Shown: positions 43,900 through 52,764 of the stretch, one piece after another
Numbering within the stretch: position 1 is the stretch's first letter
How the letters are laid out: each line of letters begins with the position of its first letter
From: Bacteroidota bacterium
GTDB taxonomy: Bacteria > Bacteroidota > Bacteroidia > SXHM01
DNA length: 64,000 nucleotides
Reading direction: 5' to 3'
NCBI GenBank assembly: GCA_947478465.1
Contig: CANJWH010000004.1
Coordinates: forward strand, 1 to 64,000
Made by a program: the position numbers and the translations under genes
Notes under the pieces: generated by a model
The model's database searches: none
The model's input: only the letters and a program-made list of their open reading frames with translations
What the model was told of the DNA's origin: nothing

Positions 43900-44352
43900 A
43901 TGAAGGCAGTCATTCAGCGTGTTTCCGAAGCATCGGTAAAAATTGAAGGAGAAATAAAAGGTCAGATAAATTCAGGTCTTGTAATCCTACTGGGCATTGA
44001 AGAAGCAGATACATTCGAAGACATTGAATGGCTTTGCGGGAAAATATGCCGGCTTAGAATTTTCGGTGATGAAAACGGAGTAATGAATTTAAGTGTTCAG
44101 GAATGTGGAGGTGACATATTGCTGATCAGCCAGTTTACATTGCATGCTTCAACTAAGAAAGGCAACCGGCCATCTTACATTAAAGCTGCGCGACCGGAAG
44201 TTGCAATTCCGCTTTATGAGGCGTTTATAAAGCAATTGGAAAAGGAATTGAATAAGCCCCTACAAACCGGAGAGTTTGGTGCCGATATGAAAGTAAGTCT
44301 TATCAATGATGGTCCGGTTACCATTATTATTGACTCGAAAAACAGGGAATAA
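43900..44352 (+). CDS. dtd: D-aminoacyl-tRNA deacylase
   Basis: Hydrolyses D-aminoacyl-tRNA and Gly-mischarged tRNA(Ala), protecting translation. The length of 150 is standard. [17 protein letters not shown] is the N-terminal motif, [17 protein letters not shown] holds the catalytic Ser/Thr and the tRNA-binding residues, and [11 protein letters not shown] holds the Gly-cisPro motif. It follows the GNAT gene by 3 bases. The last bases of the gene contain a box that may drive ubiE. Confidence 0.95.
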   Translation: MKAVIQRVSEASVKIEGEIKGQINSGLVILLGIEEADTFEDIEWLCGKICRLRIFGDENGVMNLSVQECGGDILLISQFTLHASTKKGNRPSYIKAARPEVAIPLYEAFIKQLEKELNKPLQTGEFGADMKVSLINDGPVTIIIDSKNRE

Positions 44353-44356
44353 AGCC

Positions 44357-44364
44357 TATCTTTG
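44357..44364 (+). promoter_or_regulatory. Candidate -7 box for ubiE
   Basis: TATCTTTG matches TANNTTTG and lies 17 bases before the ATG at 44382. A TTG at 44330-44332 is 24 bases upstream, slightly long for a -33 element. Confidence 0.45.
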
Positions 44365-44381
44365 CGCTCCCTTTTAAGAAA

Positions 44382-45107
44382 ATGACAGTTACACCTTATA
44401 AAACAGAAGCAGGAAAAAAAGAGCAAGTGGCTGAGATGTTCAACAACATTTCGCCCAGCTACGATTTTTTGAATCATTTTCTTTCATTAGGAATTGATGT
44501 GTTATGGAGAAAAAAAGCAATCGCTTTTTTGAAAGATGCAAAGCCTAAAACCATTTTAGATATTGCTACAGGAACAGGTGATTTAGCCATTGAAGCCCTT
44601 AGTCTGAACCCAGATAAAATAACGGGAGTAGACATTTCTGAAGGAATGCTGGCCGTTGGAAAACAGAAAATAAAAAAGAAAAAGCTGGAAGATAAAATTG
44701 AACTTCAGTTAGGCGATTCAGAAAAACTTTTGTTTGCGGACAATAATTTTGATGCAGTTACCGTTGCTTTTGGTGTGCGCAACTTCGAAAACCTTGAAAA
44801 AGGACTTACTGATATTTATCGGGTGCTTAAACCGGGCGGAACATTTGTTGTACTTGAATTCTCAAAACCCGTAACATTCCCTGTGAAGCAACTGTATAAC
44901 TTTTACTTTAACAGCATATTACCATTCTTCGGGAAAGTAATATCTAAAGATAATTCGGCATATACCTATTTACCAGAATCTGTAAAATCATTCCCTGATG
45001 GAGAAAACTTTACCCGGCTTTTAATTAAAACAGGATTTAGCGCTACCAAAATGAAACCACTTACTTTTGGTATAGCAACAATTTATGTGGGTAAAAAAAC
45101 AGGTTAG
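44382..45107 (+). CDS. ubiE: Demethylmenaquinone methyltransferase
   Basis: SAM-dependent C-methylation of demethylmenaquinone, the last step of menaquinone synthesis. SAM loop [15 protein letters not shown], then [16 protein letters not shown] and the UbiE/COQ5 motif [33 protein letters not shown] is the C-terminal signature. The length of 241 is standard. porT starts 37 bases past its stop. Menaquinone is expected for Bacteroidota respiration. Confidence 0.94.
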   Translation: MTVTPYKTEAGKKEQVAEMFNNISPSYDFLNHFLSLGIDVLWRKKAIAFLKDAKPKTILDIATGTGDLAIEALSLNPDKITGVDISEGMLAVGKQKIKKKKLEDKIELQLGDSEKLLFADNNFDAVTVAFGVRNFENLEKGLTDIYRVLKPGGTFVVLEFSKPVTFPVKQLYNFYFNSILPFFGKVISKDNSAYTYLPESVKSFPDGENFTRLLIKTGFSATKMKPLTFGIATIYVGKKTG

Positions 45108-45144
45108 ACAAAGTGTAACCTCACAACTGAGATTTGTAGCATTT

Positions 45145-45891
45145 ATGCGGATTATCCTGTCTGCACTCTTATTATTTTGTCTTTTTCCGGAGCAAACTAA
45201 TGCACAGATTTTTAACAGAAAATTTGAAGGAGATCCTCATAAGCGGTTGCCTAAATACGATCGTCAGCGGTTGCATTTCGGTTTTACATTGGGCGTAAAC
45301 AGTACAACGTTCAGGGTGCGTAATGTTGAAAATATTCAACAATTTGATTCAGTTTTTGTAATTGACCCTCACCCGCAGGTGGGTTTTAACCTTGGTATTA
45401 TTACTGACCTTAGAATTGGGCAGCACTTTAACCTTCGTTTTATTCCCGATCTTTCTTTTGCCGACCGCAGATTGCAATATACGCTGAGCACATTAGACAC
45501 TCTCGGGCAACCGGTACAACGAAGCGAAGAACAAAAATTAGAATCGGTTTTATTGGAGTTTCCGCTTTCACTGAAATTTAAATCGGTGAGGATAAACGAT
45601 GGCAATTGGAGGGTTTATGTTCTGGGTGGAGGTAAGTTTATTATGGATATGGCTTCACAATCCAAAATAAAAACGGGAGATAACGAAGTGGTGGTAAAGC
45701 TCAATCGTCTCGATTATGCTTATGAATTAGGCGTGGGCTTTGATATTTACATGCAGTATTTTAAGTTTTCCCCTGAACTGAAAGTCTCATTTGGACTGAA
45801 TAATCTGTTGGTTAAGGACGAAACCATTTATACCCAAAGTATCAATAAACTGAACTCAATGGCATTTTTGCTGTCGTTTCACTTTGAATAG
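45145..45891 (+). CDS. porT: Type IX secretion system protein PorT
   Basis: Outer-membrane-associated T9SS component of 248 residues. A signal peptide follows ATG 45145 (MRIILSALLLFCLF). The conserved RLHFGFTLGVNSTTFRV early and the barrel strands (GFNLGIITDLRIGQHFNLRF, SVLLEFPLSLKFKS) match PorT/SprT, about 235-245 residues. PorT is required for secretion of gliding and protease cargo. The frame opens further upstream inside ubiE, but the signal peptide fixes this start. Confidence 0.92.
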   Translation: MRIILSALLLFCLFPEQTNAQIFNRKFEGDPHKRLPKYDRQRLHFGFTLGVNSTTFRVRNVENIQQFDSVFVIDPHPQVGFNLGIITDLRIGQHFNLRFIPDLSFADRRLQYTLSTLDTLGQPVQRSEEQKLESVLLEFPLSLKFKSVRINDGNWRVYVLGGGKFIMDMASQSKIKTGDNEVVVKLNRLDYAYELGVGFDIYMQYFKFSPELKVSFGLNNLLVKDETIYTQSINKLNSMAFLLSFHFE

Positions 45892-45900
45892 GATGTTGTA

Positions 45901-45957
45901 ATGCTGAACTTGTTTCAGCATCTTCTTATTAATAAGACACTAAACCAAGTTCAGTGT
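45901..45957. repeat. Dispersed double-hairpin repeat, copy 3 (diverged)
   Basis: First hairpin ATGCTGAA/TTCAGCAT (45901-45921, loop CTTGT). A central palindrome TCTTATTAATAAGA (45924-45937). Second hairpin ACACTAAA/TTCAGTGT (45937-45957), one mismatch. It lies between the convergent porT and OstA-like genes. It is shorter at the ends than the other copies but shares the TGAACTTGTTTCAG core with them. Confidence 0.7.
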
Positions 45958-45963
45958 GATGGT

Positions 45964-47466
45964 TTATTCCCACTTAAAAACATCTTCAATTCTTCTTGGT
46001 CGCAGAATGTTCTTCCATGAAAAATCTTTGAGCTTCAAGTCTTCTTTTGTAACTTCTTTTAGAGGATAAAGTGTAGCGTCAGGCTTGGTGATGAAGGTGA
46101 TGGATTTTACCTTGTTACTGTCAACGAAAATTAACATGTCGCTGCTTTCGGCTTTGTTTACGTTTTCAACAGGTTTGTCATCTTCGTGTGCATAATAAAT
46201 GGTTTGCCCGTTGCCGATAACGCGAACTTTGTAGAGTTTACTGTTCTCGAAAAAACCATTCATATTTTTGCCTTTTATCTGGTTGAAGTGCGCTGTATCT
46301 TCGCTTGAAATAATAAAGGCATTATTGCGCATGCGCATTTCATGCATTTTTCCGTTTGCCATTTGCAGGAAAGTGGTGTCGGAGGTTAATTGGTTACTAT
46401 CGTTCCAAAGTATTGGTGTTCGGAACATACTTATAGCCGAATCTTTATAGGAATATACCAATGAGTCACACATTCCCTGAAAATCGTTTTTAAAGAATTT
46501 AGCTTTGTAGAATGCAAATAACGTGCGTTTGTCTGATAGTGTATCAAGTGTGGTTTTAAGTGTATCTGCATGGAGGTAAAGTGTGTCGCCACTTAAGTTT
46601 TGTTTCATAAGAGCTTTGCCGGTTACAATCGTTTTTTCATCGCTGCGAAAGAACTCTCCGTAATCACCGTTGATAACCACTTCCTGCACGGTATCGCGAA
46701 GGATGATATTGTTGATGGCTTTTCCGAAACCGGTTGCGCGGTCATAATAAATGCTGTCACCAGTTATGGTTTGTTCTTTTGAAGTAATTTTTGCATGTTG
46801 ATTGAACTGTGAAACATCCTTGCGGGTATCATACCACCCGTTTTCGCAATAGATGGTATTTTCATCGCTTACAATTACGGTGGGGCCAAGGAAATAAGCC
46901 ACCTCTGTGGTGGTTTTGAATTTCAGCGTATCGCAGTTGATGGTGTATTTAGGATTTACAAGCACTACATTTTTCCGGAAGTGCAGCATTTTTTCTCCAG
47001 AATAATAATAGCCTAAAATACTTGTAAGTGTGTCTTCTTTCTGTACTATTTTTCCGCCTGTTGTGTAGTTGGAGATCCCACTGGTGCGGTCATATGTTAG
47101 CCTGTCGGTGGTGAGTTTTATTTCTTTATCAATGAGCACCACATTGCCGGTAACCACTGCCACTTTTGTGTTGCCGTTGTAGTTAAGTTTTTCTCCATAT
47201 AGGTCAAGCGTATCGCCTTGTTTAATATGAACACGGCTGAAGGCATCCATGGTATTGGTTTCGCTATAGAGCCATGCGCTGTCGCAAAACATAAGTGCAT
47301 CATCGTGTTTGAACTGCACATCTCCCAACAGCCTGCGCACTTTGCCTGTTTGACGTTCATCGTATTGCAGCTCGTTGGCATGCAGCAGTTCTATTTTGCT
47401 CGGACTCTCCTGCGCAAAGGCGCTAAGGGTTGAAGAAAGAATTAAAACAAGAGAAAATCCACGCAT
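45964..47466 (-). CDS. OstA-like (LptA/LptD N-domain) outer-membrane biogenesis protein
   Basis: Exported protein of 500 residues with a signal peptide (STLSAFAQ-E). Successive OstA/LptA-type beta-jellyroll segments are seen: KVRRLLGDVQFKHDDALMFC, then VVTGNVVLIDKEIKLTTDRL, then GPTVIVSDENTIYCENGWYD. There is no LptD barrel at the C-terminus, so it is not LptD itself. A role in LPS transport or a related periplasmic bridge is inferred. The repeat copy 3 separates it from porT. Confidence 0.88.
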   Translation of the reverse strand: MRGFSLVLILSSTLSAFAQESPSKIELLHANELQYDERQTGKVRRLLGDVQFKHDDALMFCDSAWLYSETNTMDAFSRVHIKQGDTLDLYGEKLNYNGNTKVAVVTGNVVLIDKEIKLTTDRLTYDRTSGISNYTTGGKIVQKEDTLTSILGYYYSGEKMLHFRKNVVLVNPKYTINCDTLKFKTTTEVAYFLGPTVIVSDENTIYCENGWYDTRKDVSQFNQHAKITSKEQTITGDSIYYDRATGFGKAINNIILRDTVQEVVINGDYGEFFRSDEKTIVTGKALMKQNLSGDTLYLHADTLKTTLDTLSDKRTLFAFYKAKFFKNDFQGMCDSLVYSYKDSAISMFRTPILWNDSNQLTSDTTFLQMANGKMHEMRMRNNAFIISSEDTAHFNQIKGKNMNGFFENSKLYKVRVIGNGQTIYYAHEDDKPVENVNKAESSDMLIFVDSNKVKSITFITKPDATLYPLKEVTKEDLKLKDFSWKNILRPRRIEDVFKWE

Positions 47467-47481
47467 TGCAGCGCGAAAATA

Positions 47482-48549
47482 TCAAAACAATTCCAATTGC
47501 TTTGCTTCGCCCGGCCTGCGAAAAGCGGCTGTATTTAATTCTTCTGAATAGCGGCCTTTCATATAGCGTTTTACTGAGTTCACAAATATCTGTTTAATAG
47601 AATCGGCAATTTTGCCTTCACCTTTTATGCGTGTGCCGTAGCGACTGTCGTTCAATTGTCCGCCATGGCACTCCTGAATCTGATGCAGGACTTTCTCTGC
47701 CCTGTCTGGAAAATTTTTGTGAATCCAGTCTGTGAAAATCTCGCCAATAGAACCATTCAGTCGAACTATGGTGTAGCCCGCATTTACTGCTCCGTTGTCG
47801 GCAGCCTGTTTAATGATGCTTGGAATTTCCATGCTGTTAAGCCCGGGAATAATGGGCGCAGTCATCACTCCGCAAGGCACACCCGCTTTTGATAATTGGT
47901 TTAAAATATTCAGTCGCTTTTTTGCAGAGGCCGTGCGTGGCTCCATTTTTAGACGCAATTCTTCTTTCAGTGATGTGATAGATACCATAACGTGAACCAA
48001 TTTGTGCTTTGCAAGTTCGCTCAATAAGTCAGTATCGCGAAGAATAAGACTGTTCTTTGTTATCATGCCAATCGGGTTGCGGTATTCCAGAAAAATCTCC
48101 AATAGCTGCCGAGTTATTTTTAGCTTTTTTTCAATAGGTTGATAACAATCTGTATTGCCAGAGACCATTACGGGTGATGGAACCCAGCTTTTTTTGTCAA
48201 ATGCCTCGCGCAGTAGTTTGGCGGCATCGGGTTTAACAATTATTTTGCGTTCAAAATCCAGACCTGCGCTAAAACCCCAGTATTGATGAGCATTGCGTGC
48301 ATAGCAATAAATGCAGCCGTGCTCACATCCCTGATAAGGATTGAGTGAATACATTCCGGGAATATCAGGGCTTTCCACTTTGTTGATGATTTTTTTAGGA
48401 TGCTCAAAAAATAGTTTTGTGCGCTCATCACCTAAAAATTCTTCATCAAGTGCTTCAATATGTTCCTTTACATATTCTTGTTTCAGAAAACGGTTGGCAG
48501 TGTTAAGCTGTGCACCTCTGCCTTTAAAATAATTTTCTTCGTTTTCCAT
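47482..48549 (-). CDS. Radical SAM protein, PA0069/SplB-like
   Basis: Protein of 355 residues binding an Fe-S cluster through Cys75, Cys79 and Cys82 (CEHGCIYC). The N-terminal SLNPYQG motif and the HVMVSITSLKEELRLKMEPR segment match the PA0069-type radical SAM group. The end (YEELNTAAFRRP-like) is family-specific. Its substrate is unknown; DNA repair by analogy with spore photoproduct lyase is only a speculation. It lies 15 bases upstream of the OstA-like gene on the same strand. Confidence 0.9.
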   Translation of the reverse strand: MENEENYFKGRGAQLNTANRFLKQEYVKEHIEALDEEFLGDERTKLFFEHPKKIINKVESPDIPGMYSLNPYQGCEHGCIYCYARNAHQYWGFSAGLDFERKIIVKPDAAKLLREAFDKKSWVPSPVMVSGNTDCYQPIEKKLKITRQLLEIFLEYRNPIGMITKNSLILRDTDLLSELAKHKLVHVMVSITSLKEELRLKMEPRTASAKKRLNILNQLSKAGVPCGVMTAPIIPGLNSMEIPSIIKQAADNGAVNAGYTIVRLNGSIGEIFTDWIHKNFPDRAEKVLHQIQECHGGQLNDSRYGTRIKGEGKIADSIKQIFVNSVKRYMKGRYSEELNTAAFRRPGEAKQLELF

Positions 48550-48638
48550 ACCCTAAAAATAATGAATACAGTTTTCTTTTTACTCGTTGTTAGTAAATTT
48601 CTTTCTGCAACTTTGTGCCTAAGCAACTTAGCAAGAAA

Positions 48639-49238
48639 ATGAAATTACCTGAATCTGTTTTTAATGAATTAGCCGACAATCTTGCCGTAAAAGGCTGGGC
48701 TGTTACCGATGATTTATTTGCCGCTGATTTATTGCAAGAATTCTTAAAAGAAGAAATGCTGCTTTTTAAAAATGGAGAATTTAAAAAGGCAGGCATAGGA
48801 AAAGGCACGGAACATAAAGTAGTTTCCGAAATACGCAATGATTATGTACACTGGCTGGATGAAGATAATCTAACAGAATTTCAACAACAGTTTTGGCTGC
48901 AAATGCAGGAACTTAAACAGTTTCTGAATCGCGAATTTTTTCTTGGACTGAAAGAAATGGAATTTCACTTTGCTGTTTACCCTGAAGGTAGTTTTTATAA
49001 AAAGCATCTTGACCGTTTTCAGCGAGATTCAGGCCGCACAATTTCCTGTGTATTGTATCTTAACCGAGATTGGAAGGATGGAGACGGGGGACAATTGCGT
49101 ATTTACAATAATGAAACTTACATGGATTTAATTCCAGTATTCGGTCGTTTCATTTGTTTTAAAAGTGATGAAATTGAGCACGAAGTTTTGCCCACAAATA
49201 AAGAACGATACAGTATTACGGGATGGATGAAAAACTAA
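48639..49238 (+). CDS. 2-oxoglutarate/Fe(II)-dependent oxygenase
   Basis: Oxygenase of 199 residues with the double-stranded beta-helix metal triad His123-x-Asp125 (KHLDRF) and His181 (IEHEVL). Arg190 in RYSITGW is the expected 2-oxoglutarate ligand. The P4H-like core includes YPEGSFYKKH and GRTISCVLYLN. The protein substrate is unknown; prolyl hydroxylation is the most common activity of such enzymes. The start is set at ATG 48639; the frame opens at GTG 48615. Divergent from the radical SAM gene. Confidence 0.88.
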   Translation: MKLPESVFNELADNLAVKGWAVTDDLFAADLLQEFLKEEMLLFKNGEFKKAGIGKGTEHKVVSEIRNDYVHWLDEDNLTEFQQQFWLQMQELKQFLNREFFLGLKEMEFHFAVYPEGSFYKKHLDRFQRDSGRTISCVLYLNRDWKDGDGGQLRIYNNETYMDLIPVFGRFICFKSDEIEHEVLPTNKERYSITGWMKN

Positions 49239-49248
49239 AAAGAAATAA

Positions 49249-49806
49249 ATGGCACAAACCCCAACAACTATAATTCCTCTTGGCTTTTCAGCACCGGAAT
49301 TTTCATTGCACGATACCGTTTCAGGTAAAGTAATATCGCTAAATGAACTTAAATCAGATAAAGCAACAGTGATTATGTTCATCTGCAATCATTGTCCTTT
49401 TGTGGTTCATATAGTAGATGAACTTGTAAAACTTGCAAATGATTATATTCCTAATGGTGTTTCGTTCATTGCCATAAGTTCAAATGATGTAGTGAAATAT
49501 CCGCAGGACGGACCAGTAAAAATGAAAGAATTTGCGATGGCAAATAATTTCCCCTTTTCATATTTATATGACGAAACTCAGGATGTTGCACGTGCTTATT
49601 CTGCCGCATGTACGCCAGACTTCAGCATTTTTGATAGTGACTTAAAATGCATTTACCGTGGACAATTAGACGATTCGCGACCATCCAATGGAAAGCCTGT
49701 TACCGGAAAAGATATTCGTGAGGCGCTAGATGCAATTCTTGAAGGAAAATCTGTGAATCCAGAGCAAAAGGTGAGTATTGGGTGCAACATTAAATGGAAG
49801 CAATAG
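49249..49806 (+). CDS. Thioredoxin-like peroxiredoxin-family protein
   Basis: Protein of 185 residues with a thioredoxin fold and the CNHC pair (Cys46/Cys49 in FICNHCPFVVH). GFSAPEFSLHDTVSGKVISL is the AhpC/TSA-family lead segment. ISSNDVVKYPQDGPVKMKEF and CTPDFSIFDSDLKCIYRGQL match the PRX-like-2 group. No signal peptide, so it acts in the cytoplasm. It follows the oxygenase gene by 10 bases and overlaps the end of the convergent DMT gene by 17. Confidence 0.88.
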   Translation: MAQTPTTIIPLGFSAPEFSLHDTVSGKVISLNELKSDKATVIMFICNHCPFVVHIVDELVKLANDYIPNGVSFIAISSNDVVKYPQDGPVKMKEFAMANNFPFSYLYDETQDVARAYSAACTPDFSIFDSDLKCIYRGQLDDSRPSNGKPVTGKDIREALDAILEGKSVNPEQKVSIGCNIKWKQ

Positions 49807-50650
49807 TTTTTTTTGCATCCTGTCTTTTGCTGTAAAGAATGTTCAGTAAAACACCAGCTACAACTAAAGATATCCCTAGAACAGCAAGCCAGCCATGGGT
49901 TTCGCCAAAGAACCCCCAGCCAAACGCAAGTGCATAAACAACACTCAGGTATTGTAAAATCATCACTTTTCCTGTTGTTTCTGCATGAAGAGCTTTAGTC
50001 ATATACAACTGCCCTATTTGCACACAAATTCCCATTAACACAAGGAAAAGCAAATCAAGTGGAGTAGGAGTTACCCACTGAAAAAGACAGGCAATTGCAG
50101 CAAACGGGAGCGAGACAAGTGGGAAATAAAAGACCACAACAATTGGATGGTCAGTATCTCTTAATTTTCTCACCACTGAATAGGCTAGCCCTGAAAACAT
50201 TGCCGAAGCAATTCCAAGCGAGAGCCAAAAGAGGCTGATGCGCTCGTCAAAACCTTTGATAAAAGCAACACCTGTAAAAGAAACTGCAAAGAATAACCAT
50301 TGCATGGGTTTTAATTTTTCACCCAGAAATATCATTGCAAAAATTGCTGTAAAAATGGGACTAAGGTTTTGAAGTGTAACTGCAGTTCCCAGTGGAATTG
50401 CCTGCAATGTTGAAAAGTAAATAGATAACGAAATCAATCCAATAAATCCACGCAAAAACAATGATTTCTTATTATTCCCAAATGGATTTAAACCATAATA
50501 ATGAATAGAAGATATACTTAGAATAATAGAAACTAATGAGCGAAAGAAAATGAGTTCGTGGGGTGGAATATCAGGAAGAAATTTCACTAGCAAATTCATC
50601 AGCGAAAAAGCCAGTGTGCTGATGAGCATATAAAGGATTGCTTTGCTCAA
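49790..50650 (-). CDS. DMT-family (EamA) transporter
   Basis: Membrane protein of 286 residues with ten predicted helices in two EamA repeats. The first repeat is about 5-140, with ELIFFRSLVSIILS, and the second about 150-280, including AETTGKVMILQYLSVVYALA. It exports an amino acid, nucleobase or drug-like solute by analogy with the family; the substrate is not predictable. It follows the NtrC-type regulator gene by 11 bases. Confidence 0.9.
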   Translation of the reverse strand: MSKAILYMLISTLAFSLMNLLVKFLPDIPPHELIFFRSLVSIILSISSIHYYGLNPFGNNKKSLFLRGFIGLISLSIYFSTLQAIPLGTAVTLQNLSPIFTAIFAMIFLGEKLKPMQWLFFAVSFTGVAFIKGFDERISLFWLSLGIASAMFSGLAYSVVRKLRDTDHPIVVVFYFPLVSLPFAAIACLFQWVTPTPLDLLFLVLMGICVQIGQLYMTKALHAETTGKVMILQYLSVVYALAFGWGFFGETHGWLAVLGISLVVAGVLLNILYSKRQDAKKTIASI

Positions 50651-50661
50651 AATTTACGATT

Positions 50662-51828
50662 TCAGGATTTGTGTGCTTTTACGTAGGTATTTACATCCGC
50701 AGCAGTAATCTTCTTATCACAGAGAATTATTAAACGCTCTACCACATTTCGTAATTCGCGAATGTTGCCTGTCCAGTCAATGCTTTGCAATGCTTTCAGC
50801 GCATCGGTTGCAAATTCTTTTTGCGGCATTCCGTATTCCTGGCAAATCTGTTGAAGAAAGTGTTTTGCCAGTGTAGGGATATCATCTTTGCGCTCATTGA
50901 GCGATGGAACATGAATAAGAATAACGCCCAATCGATGGTATAAATCTTCACGAAAATTTCCTTTTTCAATTTCCTTTTTCAGGTTTTTATTTGTGGCGGC
51001 AATCACACGCACATTTACATTTATTTCCTTGTCGCCTCCAACTCTTGTAATTTTACTTTCCTGCAAGGCTCGCAAAACTTTTGCTTGAGCGGAAAGGCTC
51101 ATGTCTCCAATTTCATCCAGAAATAAAGTTCCGCCATCTGCTAATTCAAAGTTTCCTTTTTTCTGGCGGATGGCAGAAGTGAAAGCTCCTTTTTCATGCC
51201 CGAACAATTCGCTTTCAATTAACTCTGATGGAATTGCAGCGCAGTTCACTTCAATTAATGGAGCTGAAGAACGCTGACTATTCTCATGTATAGCGTGAGC
51301 AACTAACTCTTTCCCGGTTCCGTTTTCTCCGGTAATTAAAACGCGTGCATCTGTTGGTGCAACGCGACTAATCATTTCGTGAATTTTTTTGATAGAACCT
51401 GATTCTCCAATCATTTCGTACTTCTTGCTGACTTTCTTTTTCAGAATTTTTGTCTCCGTAACTAAGTTTGATTTCTCAAATGCATTGCGGATTGTAACAA
51501 GTAACCGATTTAAATCTGGCGGTTTTGAAATGTAATCGTAAGCGCCTTTGCGGATAGCATCTACAGCGGTGTCAATGTTACCGTGCCCTGAAATCATAAC
51601 AACAGGTACATCAGAATTAGTTTCAAGTATTTTATCTAAAACTTCCAAACCATCCATCTTTGGCATTTTGATATCACATAAAACAACATCATAATGATTG
51701 GACTTAACAAGTTTAAGCCCTTCTAAACCATCGGGTGCATCATCAATAGCGTATCCTTCGTTTTCAAGGATATCACGCAGTGTTCTGCGTATACTATTTT
51801 CATCGTCAATTATTAAAATACGTTTCAT
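50662..51828 (-). CDS. NtrC-type sigma-54 activator without a DNA-binding domain
   Basis: Response regulator of 388 residues. Receiver domain (1-118) with Asp8, Asp9, phospho-acceptor Asp52 (CDIKMPKMDG) and the conserved Lys in ISKPP. AAA+ domain (about 145-365) with Walker A GENGTGKE and Walker B GGTLFLDEIGD. The sigma-54 contact loop reads GAFTSA instead of GAFTGA. The protein ends YVKAHKS; the FIS-type HTH of normal NtrC (440-480 residues) is absent, and no HTH follows in another frame before the next gene. Its start overlaps the Ppx/GppA stop by 4 bases, and no histidine kinase is adjacent. Confidence 0.92.
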   Translation of the reverse strand: MKRILIIDDENSIRRTLRDILENEGYAIDDAPDGLEGLKLVKSNHYDVVLCDIKMPKMDGLEVLDKILETNSDVPVVMISGHGNIDTAVDAIRKGAYDYISKPPDLNRLLVTIRNAFEKSNLVTETKILKKKVSKKYEMIGESGSIKKIHEMISRVAPTDARVLITGENGTGKELVAHAIHENSQRSSAPLIEVNCAAIPSELIESELFGHEKGAFTSAIRQKKGNFELADGGTLFLDEIGDMSLSAQAKVLRALQESKITRVGGDKEINVNVRVIAATNKNLKKEIEKGNFREDLYHRLGVILIHVPSLNERKDDIPTLAKHFLQQICQEYGMPQKEFATDALKALQSIDWTGNIRELRNVVERLIILCDKKITAADVNTYVKAHKS

Positions 51829-52754
51829 AGCTTTTTTGTTATTTCTGATAAAACACCCTCTTTTAATGCGAAGGTAGAAAGCCTCATTTTTTTTATGTCA
51901 AATTCACGCAAAATGAAATTAGTAAACAATGATGCAAGGACAATCATATCTACCCGCATTTCAATTAATCCTTCCATTTTGTAACGTTCATCAAGATTTG
52001 ATTTTATAATCAGGTTGTGAATTTTATTAAAATCTTCGAGATTAAATTCGTAAGAAGTTTTGTTGTCAAGCGTTTTCTCTTGGTGAAACCTGCAAAAAAT
52101 CATTTCTGCAAAAGTATCAAACGAGCCTGAAGAACCAATTAGCGTATCAATCGGATGTTGCTCAACAGCTTTGAAAAGTGGCTGCAGTTTTTCTCTTAAA
52201 TAATTATCGATTTTTTGAATTTCGAACTCCGTAACCGGTTCAGAATGTTTAAAGAATTCATACATCCGAGAAACGCCTAAATCAAAACTATGCTTCCAGA
52301 AAATCTGTTCATTATTACAAATGATGAACTCTGTGCTTCCTCCGCCAATATCCATCACCAGAGCCTTGTCTGGGCCTATGTCCAATGCCTGACGAACACC
52401 GGCATAAATCAGTTCTGCTTCTTTTTCTCCTGAGATAATATTTACTTCAATATCGGTCTGTTTTTTAATTTCAGCTACAAAATCATTTCCATTTTTCGCG
52501 CTTCTCACTGCAGAAGTAGCAAAGGCAAAAATCTTTGTTACACTGTATCTATTAGCAGTTTCAAGATGTTTTTGCATTGCATCAATACCGCGTTGAAATG
52601 GAGATGGCGTAATAACATTGGTATTTATTCCACCTTCACCAAGCTTCACTGCAATCTTAGTGTTGAAAATAATTTTGTAAGAATGATTGGCGGCAATTTC
52701 AGCCACCATCAGGTTAAATGTATTCGTGCCTAAATCTATGATTGCAATTCGCAC
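51825..52754 (-). CDS. Ppx/GppA-family exopolyphosphatase/pppGpp phosphatase
   Basis: ASKHA-fold phosphatase of 309 residues. Phosphate-1 loop IDLGTNTFNLMVAEI, phosphate-2 loop VMDIGGGSTEFI, and the GSSGSFDTFAEMI C-terminal motif. Length fits the short Ppx/GppA form without the extra C-terminal HD-like domain. It hydrolyses polyphosphate or pppGpp. The 4-base overlap with the sigma-54 activator gene suggests shared regulation with stress or stringent-response signalling. Confidence 0.93.
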   Translation of the reverse strand: MRIAIIDLGTNTFNLMVAEIAANHSYKIIFNTKIAVKLGEGGINTNVITPSPFQRGIDAMQKHLETANRYSVTKIFAFATSAVRSAKNGNDFVAEIKKQTDIEVNIISGEKEAELIYAGVRQALDIGPDKALVMDIGGGSTEFIICNNEQIFWKHSFDLGVSRMYEFFKHSEPVTEFEIQKIDNYLREKLQPLFKAVEQHPIDTLIGSSGSFDTFAEMIFCRFHQEKTLDNKTSYEFNLEDFNKIHNLIIKSNLDERYKMEGLIEMRVDMIVLASLFTNFILREFDIKKMRLSTFALKEGVLSEITKKL

Positions 52755-52764
52755 AAGGTTGATT

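Noticed and set aside
50651..50661. A frameshifted HTH domain for the NtrC-type regulator
   Set aside because: Only 11 bases separate its stop from the DMT gene start, so there is no room for a decayed HTH.
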